Notes: generated by a model from the sequence alone, not told the origin. 16,834 bases of DNA from Flavobacterium psychrophilum (GCA_945872875.1 CAMCBB010000034.1:1-16834); one strand, 5' to 3'. Positions 1 through 8,315 are shown, counted from the first letter of the stretch. Made by a program: numbers and translations.

Positions 1-61
1 CTAATAGTGTAATTTTCTTGAAAATTCCTTGAATTATTTCTGTTGTTGATTTTTGTTTCAT
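1..61 (-). CDS. Start of an unidentified protein, cut by the window edge
   Basis: An ATG on the minus strand at 61-59 opens a frame that stays open to the left edge. It encodes about 20 residues beginning MKQKSTTEIIQGIFKKITLL. It begins 15 bases after the stop of the lipocalin-like lipoprotein gene on the same strand, so the two are probably co-transcribed. The visible part is basic and may run into a hydrophobic segment, but no family can be named from it. A chance open frame of this length is possible. The tight spacing downstream of a real gene is the main support. Confidence 0.45.
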   Translation of the reverse strand, partial: MKQKSTTEIIQGIFKKITLL

Positions 62-76
62 CGTTTTATTTTTTTT

Positions 77-550
77 TTAGTTTCTATTAAATTGATACAC
101 TACATTCACAAATTGACCTCCTACATTAATCTTATCAATTAGTTGAAAAAAACTATCGGTTAAATTAGCAATGGTCAAAACATACCCTTCCATCACCTTT
201 TTTGCCTTTGAATTATTTATAATTTTCATTACAAAATTTCCGTCTTTGTTAATGTACCAAGTAATTGGAGAAGTGAAAGAAGTGCAAGAAGCAGCATTCA
301 AAGACATTTCGCCTTTATTATTATTGGATATAAATTTCCAGGTACTACCAACAAAACATTTTGAATCGGCAAGATCAAAGGAATTCACCTTAATATAATC
401 TGAACCAGGATAGGTTACCGAAGTAATTTTCCAATCCCCTTTAATGGCTACCTCTGTTTTGGTATCTAATTTAGTATTGACAATAGTTTGCTTTGGCTTA
501 CAACCAAAAAAAATCAATGTAAAAAACAATAAAATTGCAGTTTTTCTCAT
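77..550 (-). CDS. Lipocalin-like lipoprotein
   Basis: This 157-residue protein begins with a lipoprotein signal peptide: MRK, a hydrophobic run, then FFGC with the acylated cysteine at residue 17. It should therefore be exported and anchored in the envelope. The mature part, roughly residues 35-155, starts KGDWKITSVTYPGS. It alternates short beta-strand-like stretches with turns, ending in VVYQFNRN, which resembles the small lipocalin-like domains common in Flavobacteriia lipoproteins. Two further cysteines (65 and 89) could form a disulphide. No ligand or enzymatic role can be inferred. It is divergent from htpG and followed 15 bases later by another frame on the same strand. The family assignment rests on overall pattern only. 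The lipoprotein call is firm. Confidence 0.75.
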   Translation of the reverse strand: MRKTAILLFFTLIFFGCKPKQTIVNTKLDTKTEVAIKGDWKITSVTYPGSDYIKVNSFDLADSKCFVGSTWKFISNNNKGEMSLNAASCTSFTSPITWYINKDGNFVMKIINNSKAKKVMEGYVLTIANLTDSFFQLIDKINVGGQFVNVVYQFNRN

Positions 551-644
551 AGTTCGAAATGTTTTTAATTAATTGGCAATCTCTTTTACAATTGCATCTT
601 ATTAAATATACCACAAAAAAATTAAATAAAAAATTATTATTCAC

Positions 645-655
645 GACAATTTGTC
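645..655. promoter_or_regulatory. Short inverted repeat upstream of htpG (possible operator)
   Basis: GACAA-T-TTGTC is a perfect 5-bp inverted repeat around one central base. It lies 12 bases upstream of the sigma-54-like element and 68 bases before the htpG start codon. Its symmetry and position suggest a binding site for a dimeric regulator. No regulator is encoded in the window to support this, and short palindromes are common in AT-rich DNA. Confidence 0.35.
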
Positions 656-667
656 ATAATTGCAGCT

Positions 668-684
668 TTGGTACTGAATTTGAA
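668..684 (+). promoter_or_regulatory. Sigma-54-like -24/-12 element for htpG
   Basis: TTGGTACTGAATTTGAA resembles the sigma-54 consensus TTGGCAC-N5-TTGCA. GG (670-671) and the downstream G (682) have the required 10-base spacing. It deviates at the C of GGC and at the final C of TTGC. Transcription would begin near 694, giving a leader of about 30 bases before the ATG at 724. No perfect TAnnTTTG element is seen in this region. Confidence 0.4.
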
Positions 685-723
685 CAAATAGAAATCAATA
701 TTGTTTCACTTAAAATTCAAAAT

Positions 724-2610
724 ATGAGTACAGGAAAAATTAATGTTTCAGTAGAAAACATTTTCCCATTAATTAAGAAATTTCTTTACAACGATCACGA
801 AATTTTCCTACGCGAATTGGTTTCTAATGCGACAGACGCCACATTAAAACTAAAACATTTAACCAGTATTGGGGAAGCCAAATTAGAATATGGCAACCCA
901 ATTATTGAAGTTAAAATTGATAAAGAAGGGAAAAAACTACACATCATTGATCAAGGTCTTGGAATGTCTGCTGACGAGGTAGAAAAATACATCAACCAAG
1001 TAGCTTTTTCTGGTGCTGAAGAGTTTTTAGAAAAATACAAAGATTCTGCAAAAGATGCCGGAATCATTGGTCACTTTGGGCTTGGATTTTATTCTGCTTT
1101 TATGGTTGCCGAGAAAGTTGAAATCATTACAAAATCTTACAAAGACGAGCCCGCTGCTCATTGGACTTGCGATGGAAGTCCGGAGTTTACTCTTGAAGCT
1201 GCCGACAAAACAACTCGTGGATCAGAAATTATTCTTCACATAGCAGAAGATTCATTGGAGTTTTTAGAAGAATTTAAAATTAGAGAATTACTTACCAAAT
1301 ACAATAAGTTCATGCCGGTGCCAATTAAATTTGGAACCAAAACAGAAACTCTTCCAAAGCCTGAAGATGCTCCAGAAGATTACAAAGCAGAAACTATTGA
1401 GGTAGATAATATCATCAACAACCCAAATCCGGCTTGGACCAAATTACCTGCCGATTTGAAAGAGGAAGATTACAAACAGTTTTACCACGAATTGTATCCA
1501 ATGCAATTTGAGGAGCCGCTTTTCAACATTCATTTAAATGTAGATTATCCGTTTAACTTAACCGGAATTTTATATTTCCCTAAAATGTCATCTGATTTGC
1601 AATTACAAAAAGACAAAATTCAATTGTATCAAAATCAGGTGTATGTTACCGATAATGTAGAAGGAATTGTGCCGGAATTTTTAGGAATGTTAAAAGGGGT
1701 TATTGATTCTCCAGATATTCCATTAAATGTTTCACGATCTGGATTGCAAGCGGATAGTAATGTGAAGAAAATTTCGAATTACATTACTAGAAAAGTAGCC
1801 GACAAAATGAAAGCGTTATTCAATGAAAACCGCGAAGATTTTGAGAAAAAATGGAACGATATTAAAATCGTTCTAGAATACGGAATGCTATCCGAACCTA
1901 AATTCTACGAAAAAGCAGGTGATTTTGTATTGTATCCAACGGTGGAAGACAAATACTACACTTTAGCTGAATTAAAAGAAGCTATTACCACCAATCAAAC
2001 GGATAAAAACGGAAAATTAGTTGTTCTTTATGCTTCTAACAAAGAGGCACAACATGGTTATGTTGAAATCGCTAAAGAAAAAGGATACCAAGTATTATTA
2101 CTAGACTCGCCTATTGTTTCGCATTTAATTCAAAAATTAGAAAGCGATAACGAAAACCTAACATTTGTTCGTGTAGATTCGGATCACATTGATAAATTAA
2201 TTGCTAAAGAGGAAAATCAAATCTCTAAATTATCGGAAGAAGAACAAGGAAATTTGAAAACCGTTGTGGAAGAGTTTGTACCAAAAGCAAATTACACCGT
2301 GCAATTAGAACCTATGGATAGTACTGCGGCGCCTTTTATTATTACGCAACCTGAGTTTATGCGTCGTATGAAAGAGATGAGTCAAACGGGTGGTGGCGGA
2401 ATGTTTGGTATGGGTAATTTCCCTGAAATGTACAATTTGGTCGTAAATTCCAATTCAGAGTTAGCAACAACCATTTTGAATACGCCAGACAAATCGGCTC
2501 AAGAAAGTTTAATCAAACAAGCCTTAGATTTGGCTAAAATTTCACAAGGACTGTTAAAAGGGGAAGAACTTACAGCTTTTGTGAAGCGCAGTTTTGAATT
2601 GATTAAATAA
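724..2610 (+). CDS. htpG: Molecular chaperone HtpG (bacterial Hsp90)
   Basis: This is an ATP-dependent cytosolic chaperone that works as a dimer to remodel client proteins. The protein has 628 residues, close to the usual 620-630. The N-terminal GHKL ATPase domain shows ELVSNATDA (31-39, with the catalytic Glu and the Mg-binding Asn), DQGLGM (76-81) and GHFGLGFYS (116-124). The middle domain contains the conserved stretch around SDLQLQKDKIQLYQNQVYV and the PDIPLNVSRSGLQ loop. The C-terminal dimerisation region contains a glycine-rich GGGGMFGMG segment. The frame is open back to 559, but the family begins at MSTGKINVSVENIFPL, so the ATG at 724 is the start. A strong hairpin terminator follows directly. 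The upstream region carries an inverted repeat and a sigma-54-like element, consistent with stress control. Confidence 0.97.
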   Translation: MSTGKINVSVENIFPLIKKFLYNDHEIFLRELVSNATDATLKLKHLTSIGEAKLEYGNPIIEVKIDKEGKKLHIIDQGLGMSADEVEKYINQVAFSGAEEFLEKYKDSAKDAGIIGHFGLGFYSAFMVAEKVEIITKSYKDEPAAHWTCDGSPEFTLEAADKTTRGSEIILHIAEDSLEFLEEFKIRELLTKYNKFMPVPIKFGTKTETLPKPEDAPEDYKAETIEVDNIINNPNPAWTKLPADLKEEDYKQFYHELYPMQFEEPLFNIHLNVDYPFNLTGILYFPKMSSDLQLQKDKIQLYQNQVYVTDNVEGIVPEFLGMLKGVIDSPDIPLNVSRSGLQADSNVKKISNYITRKVADKMKALFNENREDFEKKWNDIKIVLEYGMLSEPKFYEKAGDFVLYPTVEDKYYTLAELKEAITTNQTDKNGKLVVLYASNKEAQHGYVEIAKEKGYQVLLLDSPIVSHLIQKLESDNENLTFVRVDSDHIDKLIAKEENQISKLSEEEQGNLKTVVEEFVPKANYTVQLEPMDSTAAPFIITQPEFMRRMKEMSQTGGGGMFGMGNFPEMYNLVVNSNSELATTILNTPDKSAQESLIKQALDLAKISQGLLKGEELTAFVKRSFELIK

Positions 2611-2625
2611 GAGTATAGAATAAAG

Positions 2626-2660
2626 AAAAAAAACCTGCAAGCAAACTTGCAGGTTTTTTT
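2626..2660 (+). terminator. Rho-independent terminator after htpG
   Basis: CCTGCAAG (2634-2641) pairs perfectly with CTTGCAGG (2646-2653) across a 4-base loop. It is flanked by eight A and seven T residues that extend the stem and give a U-tract. It begins 15 bases after the htpG stop. It separates htpG from the DUF2721 gene, which therefore needs its own promoter. Confidence 0.92.
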
Positions 2661-2710
2661 ATGGATATTAAATTATTTACCGACATTTGTAATTCTAAAA
2701 ACAGAAAAAA

Positions 2711-3109
2711 ATGACTCTTTCTATAGAAACTCCTGCACTTTTATTTTCGGCTACTTCCTTAATCTTATTGGCCTATACCAATCGGTTTTTGACCATCGCC
2801 CAAATTGTTCGTAGCTTGAAGAAGAATTACGACGAAATAAAAAACAAAAGTATTTTAGTAGAAATCACCAACCTCAACCTACGATTAACCTTAATTCGCT
2901 ACATGCAACTTTTTGGTGTATTGTGCTTGTTTCTTTCGGTATTTTCGATGTTGGTTTTGTTTTTAGAATGGCAACTTATGGGCATTTATTTTTTCGGCGC
3001 AAGCCTACTTAGCCTTCTAGTTTCTTTAGGGATTTCGTTTTGGGAAATTAGCATTTCTGTAAATGCTTTACGCGTTCATCTTAGTGATTTAATAGAGGAA
3101 GAAAAATAA
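2711..3109 (+). CDS. DUF2721 family membrane protein
   Basis: This 132-residue integral membrane protein has three predicted hydrophobic segments, at about 8-27, 66-87 and 90-110. A basic loop lies between the first and second (RSLKKNYDEIKNK), and the protein ends in an acidic tail (LIEEEK). The pattern of N-terminal TPALLFSATSLILLAYTNRFL, a charged loop with LVEITNLNLR and RYMQLFGVLCLFLS, then FWEISISVNALRVHL matches DUF2721, whose function is unknown. The gene has its own start region after the htpG terminator. A near-match to the -7 element, GACATTTG at 2682-2689, would start transcription about 15 bases before the ATG. It ends 4 bases from the convergent purM gene, with no clear terminator between them. 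Confidence 0.85.
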   Translation: MTLSIETPALLFSATSLILLAYTNRFLTIAQIVRSLKKNYDEIKNKSILVEITNLNLRLTLIRYMQLFGVLCLFLSVFSMLVLFLEWQLMGIYFFGASLLSLLVSLGISFWEISISVNALRVHLSDLIEEEK

Positions 3110-3113
3110 AATC

Positions 3114-4292
3114 CTAATATTCAAAAGTACCATATTCACTAACAATAGTTAGCTTTTTAGTTTCACTAGCTTCTACTCTACCAACAATTTGTGCATCTAC
3201 TCCAAATGATTGCGAGATAGCAATAATATCGGCAGCAATTTCTTGAGGTACATATACTTCCATTCGGTGACCACAATTAAAGACTTGGTACATTTCTTTC
3301 CAATCGGTTTTGGATTGCTCTTGAATTAATTTAAACAAAGGGGGAACTGGAAATAAATTGTCTTTTATTACATGAACATTATCTACAAAATGCAAGACTT
3401 TAGTTTGAGCACCACCAGAGCAATGTACCATTCCGTGAATATCTTTAGGAGTATATTTATTTAAAATCGATTTGATAATTGGAGCATAAGTTCTTGTTGG
3501 CGACAACACTAATTTTCCGGCATCAATTGGAGAATTTTCAACTGCATCTGTTAGTTTTACCCCGCCAGAATATACTAAATCTTTTGGAACTGAACTATCG
3601 TAACTTTCTGGGAATTTATCCGCAAGATAATTTGCAAAAACATCGTGACGGGCTGAAGTCAAACCGTTGCTACCCATTCCGCCGTTGTACTCTTTTTCGT
3701 ATTTGGCTTGACCAAAAGAAGACAATCCCACAATTACATCACCCGGTTTAATATTGCCATTATCAACCACATCGCTGCGTTTCATTCGTGCTGTAACAGT
3801 AGAATCTACAATAATAGTTCGAACTAAATCACCCACATCGGCAGTTTCACCACCCGTGGAATGAATGGTTACCCCAAATGTTTTTAACTCCGCAATCAGT
3901 TCTTCGGTTCCATTAATAATGGCCGACAAAACTTCAGCTGAAATTAAATTTTTATTTCTTCCGATTGTTGAGGAAAGTAAAATATCGTTCGTTGCTCCAA
4001 CACAAAGCAAATCATCAATATTCATTATTAATGCGTCTTGCGCTATTCCTTTCCACACCGAAATATCGCCGGTTTCTTTCCAATACATATAAGCTAAGGA
4101 AGATTTCGTTCCTGCACCATCGGCATGCATAATAATGCAATACGCATCATCGTGGGTTAAATAATCGGGTACAATTTTGCAAAAAGCCTTAGGAAACAAT
4201 CCTTTATCAATATTTTTGATGGCATTGTGAACATCTTCTTTTGATGCAGAAACTCCGCGCAAGGCGTATCGTTGGCTATTATCAGAACTCAT
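3114..4292 (-). CDS. purM: Phosphoribosylformylglycinamidine cyclo-ligase (AIR synthetase), long Bacteroidota form
   Basis: This enzyme makes 5-aminoimidazole ribonucleotide from FGAM with ATP, the fifth step of purine synthesis, in the cytosol. The 392-residue protein shows AIR-synthase motifs: DGAGTK (58-63, nucleotide/phosphate loop), MNIDDLLCVGA (90-100) and GGETADV (147-153). The C-terminal half carries the SGGAQTK and FNCGHRMEVYV motifs in place of the TGGG and NMGIGM seen in the E. coli type. It is about 45 residues longer than E. coli PurM, which fits the divergent Bacteroidota version annotated as PurM. A perfect TAnnTTTG element sits just upstream. It is not next to other pur genes here. 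Membership of the wider AIR-synthase superfamily is certain. The exact reaction is very likely but inferred. Confidence 0.92.
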   Translation of the reverse strand: MSSDNSQRYALRGVSASKEDVHNAIKNIDKGLFPKAFCKIVPDYLTHDDAYCIIMHADGAGTKSSLAYMYWKETGDISVWKGIAQDALIMNIDDLLCVGATNDILLSSTIGRNKNLISAEVLSAIINGTEELIAELKTFGVTIHSTGGETADVGDLVRTIIVDSTVTARMKRSDVVDNGNIKPGDVIVGLSSFGQAKYEKEYNGGMGSNGLTSARHDVFANYLADKFPESYDSSVPKDLVYSGGVKLTDAVENSPIDAGKLVLSPTRTYAPIIKSILNKYTPKDIHGMVHCSGGAQTKVLHFVDNVHVIKDNLFPVPPLFKLIQEQSKTDWKEMYQVFNCGHRMEVYVPQEIAADIIAISQSFGVDAQIVGRVEASETKKLTIVSEYGTFEY

Positions 4293-4315
4293 TATGTAGT
4301 TATTGTGTTGTGGCG

Positions 4316-4323
4316 CAAAGATA
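4316..4323 (-). promoter_or_regulatory. -7 promoter element for purM
   Basis: Read on the minus strand this is TATCTTTG followed by CGCC, a perfect TAnnTTTG. It lies 23 bases before the purM ATG. A TTTG occurs 13 bases upstream, closer than the usual -33 spacing, so the -33 box is uncertain. Confidence 0.6.
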
Positions 4324-4349
4324 GTAATTTGAAATACAAATTTTGATTA

Positions 4350-5129
4350 TTAATTTTCAACAATCATAATTTCTACTCTTCGATTATCTTCCTCTTCTTG
4401 GGTGCTTTTTTCGGGAATTGGATGAATAGGTCTTGTTGCACCAAATCCTTTAAAAGATAGTCGCTTTCTATTCACTTTATTTACAATTAAAAAATTATAA
4501 ATTGCCCTTGCTCGCGCAGTTGAAACAGCGTCTATTTGATTTGGTAGTTTACAACAAATATGTCCTTGAATTTCAATTTTCAACTTTGGATTGTCATTCA
4601 TTAAACACAATAAATCATAAAGAACCGGCTGAGATTTGGGAACAATTTTAGCCGAATTATTAAAGAAATATAAATTGGGTAACCGAATTAAATCACCAAC
4701 TTTCGAATCTTTGAGTTTATCTTTAAGTTTTTGATCCGGAGTTACTTCTACAATGATTGGTTTCTTTTCTTGAAAAATAATAGTTACCCTTCTGTTTTCA
4801 TCTTGAACTTCCGATTGCACAAAATCCTCACCAAATCCTCTTATTTCTAGATCCTTTTTTACTTCTATTTTACTTTGTTTTAAGAAATCATAAACAGAAT
4901 AAACACGCTTCATGGCAAGTGTATCATTGTATTGATTTGTACCTTTAGAATCACAAAATCCGTACAATTTAGAAACCTGATATTCTTTTCCTTCAGCTAT
5001 CCAAGAATTAATTTTTTTAACTGCCACTTCATTTAAATCATACTTATCAAAATCGAAAAAAACATCTAGTTTTTCTTGTGAATAGAAAAATATAGGCATT
5101 AATAAAAAAAGGAAACTGTATTTTTTCAT
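4350..5129 (-). CDS. OmpA-family protein with two OmpA-like domains (downstream paralogue)
   Basis: This 259-residue exported protein has a signal peptide at residues 1-17 (cleavage near YSQ). Two OmpA/MotB-like peptidoglycan-binding folds follow. The first (about 20-118) has FFDFDKYDLN, GFCDSKGTNQYNDTLAMKRV and ENRRVTIIF. The second (about 147-258) is the better match, with FFNNSAKIVPKS, IEIQGHICC, STARARAIYNFL, GFGATRP and DNRRVEIMI. No beta-barrel domain is present, so it is probably periplasmic or wall-associated and not a porin. Its start lies 2 bases after the stop of the upstream paralogue, so they are translated from one message. Both carry a CC pair directly after GHI where many OmpA domains have T-D. 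The ligand is not established. Confidence 0.88.
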   Translation of the reverse strand: MKKYSFLFLLMPIFFYSQEKLDVFFDFDKYDLNEVAVKKINSWIAEGKEYQVSKLYGFCDSKGTNQYNDTLAMKRVYSVYDFLKQSKIEVKKDLEIRGFGEDFVQSEVQDENRRVTIIFQEKKPIIVEVTPDQKLKDKLKDSKVGDLIRLPNLYFFNNSAKIVPKSQPVLYDLLCLMNDNPKLKIEIQGHICCKLPNQIDAVSTARARAIYNFLIVNKVNRKRLSFKGFGATRPIHPIPEKSTQEEEDNRRVEIMIVEN

Positions 5130-5131
5130 TC

Positions 5132-6007
5132 TTATTTATCTAAAATCATTATTTCGACGCGACGGTTTCGAGCCGCTTCAAATTCACTTTTTTCTGGAAT
5201 TGCAAATTTTGGTTTGGAAACCCCAAAACCTTTTGTTTTAATTCTTCTTTCACTAATTCCTTCAGCAACCAAAATTCGTTTTACTTGTTTTGCTCTTGCA
5301 GTAGATAGATTTCGTACATCTTTATCTACACAACAAATATGTCCTTGGATCTCAATTTTTAATTTTGGATAAGTATCTAAAACATAAATTAACTCATCAA
5401 TAGAACGCTTGGATGTAGGAATAATTGCAAAGGTGTTCACATAAAAATTTATATCATCCAATCGTATCAAAGTTCCTTTTTCTGAAAGTTTTATCTTATC
5501 TTCTAAAGTAGAATTTTCAGGAAAATTCATGGTTTCCTCTTCCATTGGAATGAACTCTGGAGTCTCTTGCTCAACTGGTTTTGGTTCTTCTTTTTTAATT
5601 CCTAGAATTTCATTTTCGCGGGAAAAATCTTTTGGAAGTAAATAAAAAATAGTTGCTTTTCTATTTTCTGATTTATTTGAGGATTGCTTAAAATTTTCAC
5701 CATAGCTTATGGTCTTAAAATCTTCTCTTATTTTAATTTGATCTTTAATCTTAGAATAAATAAAAGACACTCTCTTTTTAGCAAGCGAATCATTAAACCC
5801 TGAATTTCCATCTTCATCTGTAAATCCATGAATTGCAATTATTTTTACCTCTTTATTGGCTACTATCCAGTCTTGAAGTTTCTTTGACTCTAATTTAGAA
5901 CATTCGAATTTATTGCTTTCAAAAAACACCGAAAACTGTTCTTGTGCTTTCGCAAAAGTGAAACAAATTCCTAGAATCAAACAAAAGATGTGTTTTTTAC
6001 TAATCAT
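5132..6007 (-). CDS. OmpA-family protein with two OmpA-like domains (upstream paralogue)
   Basis: This 291-residue exported protein has a signal peptide at residues 1-22 (cleavage near AKAQ). A first OmpA-like domain (about 25-123) shows VFFESNKFE, HGFTDEDGNSGFNDSLAKKRV and ENRKATIFY. An acidic, proline-containing linker follows (about 127-170). The second OmpA-like domain (about 178-290) shows FYVNTFAIIPTS, IEIQGHICC, STARAKQVKRIL, GFGVSKP and NRRVEIMI. It is the first gene of a two-gene operon with a close paralogue 2 bases downstream. A well-formed promoter lies just upstream. The expected role is peptidoglycan association or envelope integrity. The longer linker is the main difference from its partner. 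Confidence 0.88.
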   Translation of the reverse strand: MISKKHIFCLILGICFTFAKAQEQFSVFFESNKFECSKLESKKLQDWIVANKEVKIIAIHGFTDEDGNSGFNDSLAKKRVSFIYSKIKDQIKIREDFKTISYGENFKQSSNKSENRKATIFYLLPKDFSRENEILGIKKEEPKPVEQETPEFIPMEEETMNFPENSTLEDKIKLSEKGTLIRLDDINFYVNTFAIIPTSKRSIDELIYVLDTYPKLKIEIQGHICCVDKDVRNLSTARAKQVKRILVAEGISERRIKTKGFGVSKPKFAIPEKSEFEAARNRRVEIMILDK

Positions 6008-6040
6008 TAAACGAATTTACGGAAAATATATTTTGATAGA

Positions 6041-6072
6041 CAAAATTAATCCCAATAAAAAACCCGATTCAA
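6041..6072 (-). promoter_or_regulatory. Promoter of the OmpA-pair operon
   Basis: On the minus strand a TTG (6072-6070) is followed 21 bases later by TAATTTTG (6048-6041). This fits the Flavobacterium pattern TTG-N17-23-TAnnTTTG. Transcription would start near 6035, about 28 bases before the ATG at 6007. The -33 TTG falls inside the stem of the glnN terminator, so the terminator and the next promoter overlap. Confidence 0.55.
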
Positions 6073-6091
6073 TATTTGAATCGGGTTTTTT
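6057..6091 (-). terminator. Rho-independent terminator after glnN
   Basis: CCCGATTCAA (6063-6072) pairs perfectly with TTGAATCGGG (6076-6085) around a 3-base loop. A-tract and T-tract flanks allow termination on either strand. On the minus strand it begins 16 bases after the glnN stop, so it most likely ends the glnN transcript. Confidence 0.9.
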
Positions 6092-6107
6092 GTAATCTAA
6101 TAATAAC

Positions 6108-8297
6108 TTATCTTGTAAATAACAATTCTCTGTATTTAGTTAAAGTCCAAGTTTCATTATCAACCAATAACTCTAATTTATCACAGTGTGCTCTAATAAC
6201 CTCAAAATATGGTTTTACTTTATCACAATAAGACTCTGCCATTTTTTGAGCATCAGTTAATGCATTTGCTTTTTTACGAGCTTCAGTCATCGCTTCTACT
6301 TGAGAGTTGATTCCTTCAATATGTTCTGAAATTTCTTTGATTAATATAATTTGCTCTTTAGCAATTTTTTCAAAATCTTTTCCAAAGATTTCTTTTAATC
6401 CACGAACATTTTCAATTAATGTATTTTGGTAACGAATAGCTGTTGGAATCACATGATTACGAGCAATATCTCCAAGAACTCTTCCTTCAATTTGGATTTT
6501 CTTAGTGTACTCTTCTAATTCAATTTCGTAACGCGCTTCAACTTCTATGTGGTTCATTACATTTAAATCAGCAAATAACTCTAATGCCTTTTTAGAAACT
6601 TTCGCTTTCAATGCAGCAGGCGTTGTCTTATGATTACTTAAGCCTCGTTTTTTAGCTTCTTTTTCCCAAGCATCGCTATATCCATCTCCTTCAAAAAGGA
6701 TTTTTTTAGTTTCTTTAATATATTCTCTCAATACATTAAAGATTGCTTCGTCTTTCTTTAAATCTTTAGTTTCAATTAAGGTATCTACTGCTTTTTTAAA
6801 TTCTTTTAATTGTTTTGCTACTATAGAATTTAAAGTAGTCATAGCATTAGCGCAGTTTGCAGAAGAACCAACCGCTCTAAACTCAAATTTATTACCTGTA
6901 AATGCAAATGGAGATGTTCTATTCCTATCGGTATTATCCAACATTACATCTGGAATTTTACCAACTACATTTAATTTTAAATCGGTTTTTTCTTCTGGAG
7001 AAAGTTTCCCATTAGAAACTCCTTCTAACTCAGCCAAAACTTTAGTTAATTGCTCTCCAATAAACACAGAGATGATTGCAGGTGGCGCTTCATTTGCTCC
7101 AAGTCGGTGGTCATTACTTGCTGTTGCAATAGAAGCACGCAATAACTCTTCGTATTCATTTACTGCTTTAATCGTATTTATAAAGAAAGATAAGAATTGT
7201 AAGTTGCTCATTGGAGTTTTTCCTGGAGATAATAAATTCACTCCAGTATCGGTAGCCATAGACCAGTTGTTGTGTTTACCTGATCCGTTTACTCCTTTGA
7301 ATGGTTTTTCGTGGAAAAGAACTTTAAAATCATGACGCTCTCCTACTTTAGACATTACATCCATCAATAAAGAATTGTGATCTACTGCAAGATTGGTTTC
7401 TTCAAAAATTGGAGCCAACTCAAACTGATTTGGCGCAACTTCATTGTGACGCGTTTTAACTGGAATTCCTAATAACATACACTCCTCTTCCAATTCTCTC
7501 ATATAATTTAAGGCACGAGAAGGAATTGATCCAAAATAATGATCGTCTAATTGTTGCCCTTTTGCAGAAGTATGACCAAGTAAAGTTCTACCTGTCATAA
7601 CAATATCAGGACGAGAATTTGCCAAAGCAGAATCAATTAAAAAGTACTCTTGCTCCCATCCTAAAGTAGCAGTAACTTTCTTTACATTTTTATCAAAATA
7701 TTTACATACTTCTGTGGCGGCGTCATCAACTGCATTTAAAGCACGCAATAAAGGTGTTTTATAATCTAATGCTTCACCTGTATAGGAGATGAAAACTGTA
7801 GGAATACATAATGTAGTTCCGAAAATAAATGCAGGTGAAGTTGGATCCCAAGCTGTATATCCTCGCGCTTCAAAGGTGTTTCTAATTCCGCCATTTGGGA
7901 AAGAAGAAGCATCTGGCTCTTGTTGCACTAATTGACCACCTCCAAATTTTTCAACAGGATCTGAACCATCATAAGAAGTTTCAAAGAACGCATCATGTTT
8001 TTCAGCTGTAGTACCTGTTAATGGTTGAAACCAGTGTGTATAATGGGTTACTCCTTTAGAAAGCGCCCATTCTTTCATACCCATTGCGATATAATCGGCT
8101 AATTTTCTATCAATTTTAGTTCCATGCTGAACGGCATCTTTTACTCCTTTATAAGCATCAGAGGTTAAGTATTGCCTCATTGCTTTATCATTGAATACAT
8201 TTGATCCAAAAAGATCTGACTTTTTACCAGATTCTTCAAATTTTACAGGCTTTCTACCTGAAGACTCGTTTAATGCTTGAAAACGTAAAGTTGACAT
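6108..8297 (-). CDS. glnN: Glutamine synthetase type III
   Basis: This enzyme condenses glutamate and ammonia to glutamine with ATP and is a main entry point for nitrogen in the cytosol. The 729-residue protein matches the large type III family (about 700-730 residues), not type I or II. Visible motifs are GWEQEYFLID (213-222, metal-binding glutamates), RHNEVAPNQFELAPIFEETNLA (283-304), KPFKGVNGSGKHNNWSM (331-347, with the catalytic GSGKHNN segment), SNDHRLGANEAPPAI (394-408) and NRTSPFAFTGNKFEFRAVG (459-477). The C-terminal part is mostly helical and charged, as in the family. The gene is monocistronic, with a terminator on its 3' side and a -7 element plus repeated 12-mers upstream. The latter are candidates for nitrogen-responsive control. 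Confidence 0.96.
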   Translation of the reverse strand: MSTLRFQALNESSGRKPVKFEESGKKSDLFGSNVFNDKAMRQYLTSDAYKGVKDAVQHGTKIDRKLADYIAMGMKEWALSKGVTHYTHWFQPLTGTTAEKHDAFFETSYDGSDPVEKFGGGQLVQQEPDASSFPNGGIRNTFEARGYTAWDPTSPAFIFGTTLCIPTVFISYTGEALDYKTPLLRALNAVDDAATEVCKYFDKNVKKVTATLGWEQEYFLIDSALANSRPDIVMTGRTLLGHTSAKGQQLDDHYFGSIPSRALNYMRELEEECMLLGIPVKTRHNEVAPNQFELAPIFEETNLAVDHNSLLMDVMSKVGERHDFKVLFHEKPFKGVNGSGKHNNWSMATDTGVNLLSPGKTPMSNLQFLSFFINTIKAVNEYEELLRASIATASNDHRLGANEAPPAIISVFIGEQLTKVLAELEGVSNGKLSPEEKTDLKLNVVGKIPDVMLDNTDRNRTSPFAFTGNKFEFRAVGSSANCANAMTTLNSIVAKQLKEFKKAVDTLIETKDLKKDEAIFNVLREYIKETKKILFEGDGYSDAWEKEAKKRGLSNHKTTPAALKAKVSKKALELFADLNVMNHIEVEARYEIELEEYTKKIQIEGRVLGDIARNHVIPTAIRYQNTLIENVRGLKEIFGKDFEKIAKEQIILIKEISEHIEGINSQVEAMTEARKKANALTDAQKMAESYCDKVKPYFEVIRAHCDKLELLVDNETWTLTKYRELLFTR

Positions 8298-8315
8298 AAT
8301 TATTAAAATTTAAAG

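Noticed and set aside
171..398. 75-codon plus-strand open frame inside the lipoprotein gene
   Set aside because: It lies antisense to a gene with a clear lipoprotein signal. Its hydrophobic stretch is a by-product of the complementary strand.
559..723. N-terminal extension of HtpG by 55 codons
   Set aside because: The extra residues look like translated AT-rich intergenic DNA, the HtpG family starts at MSTGKINVSVENIF, and the region holds promoter-like elements.
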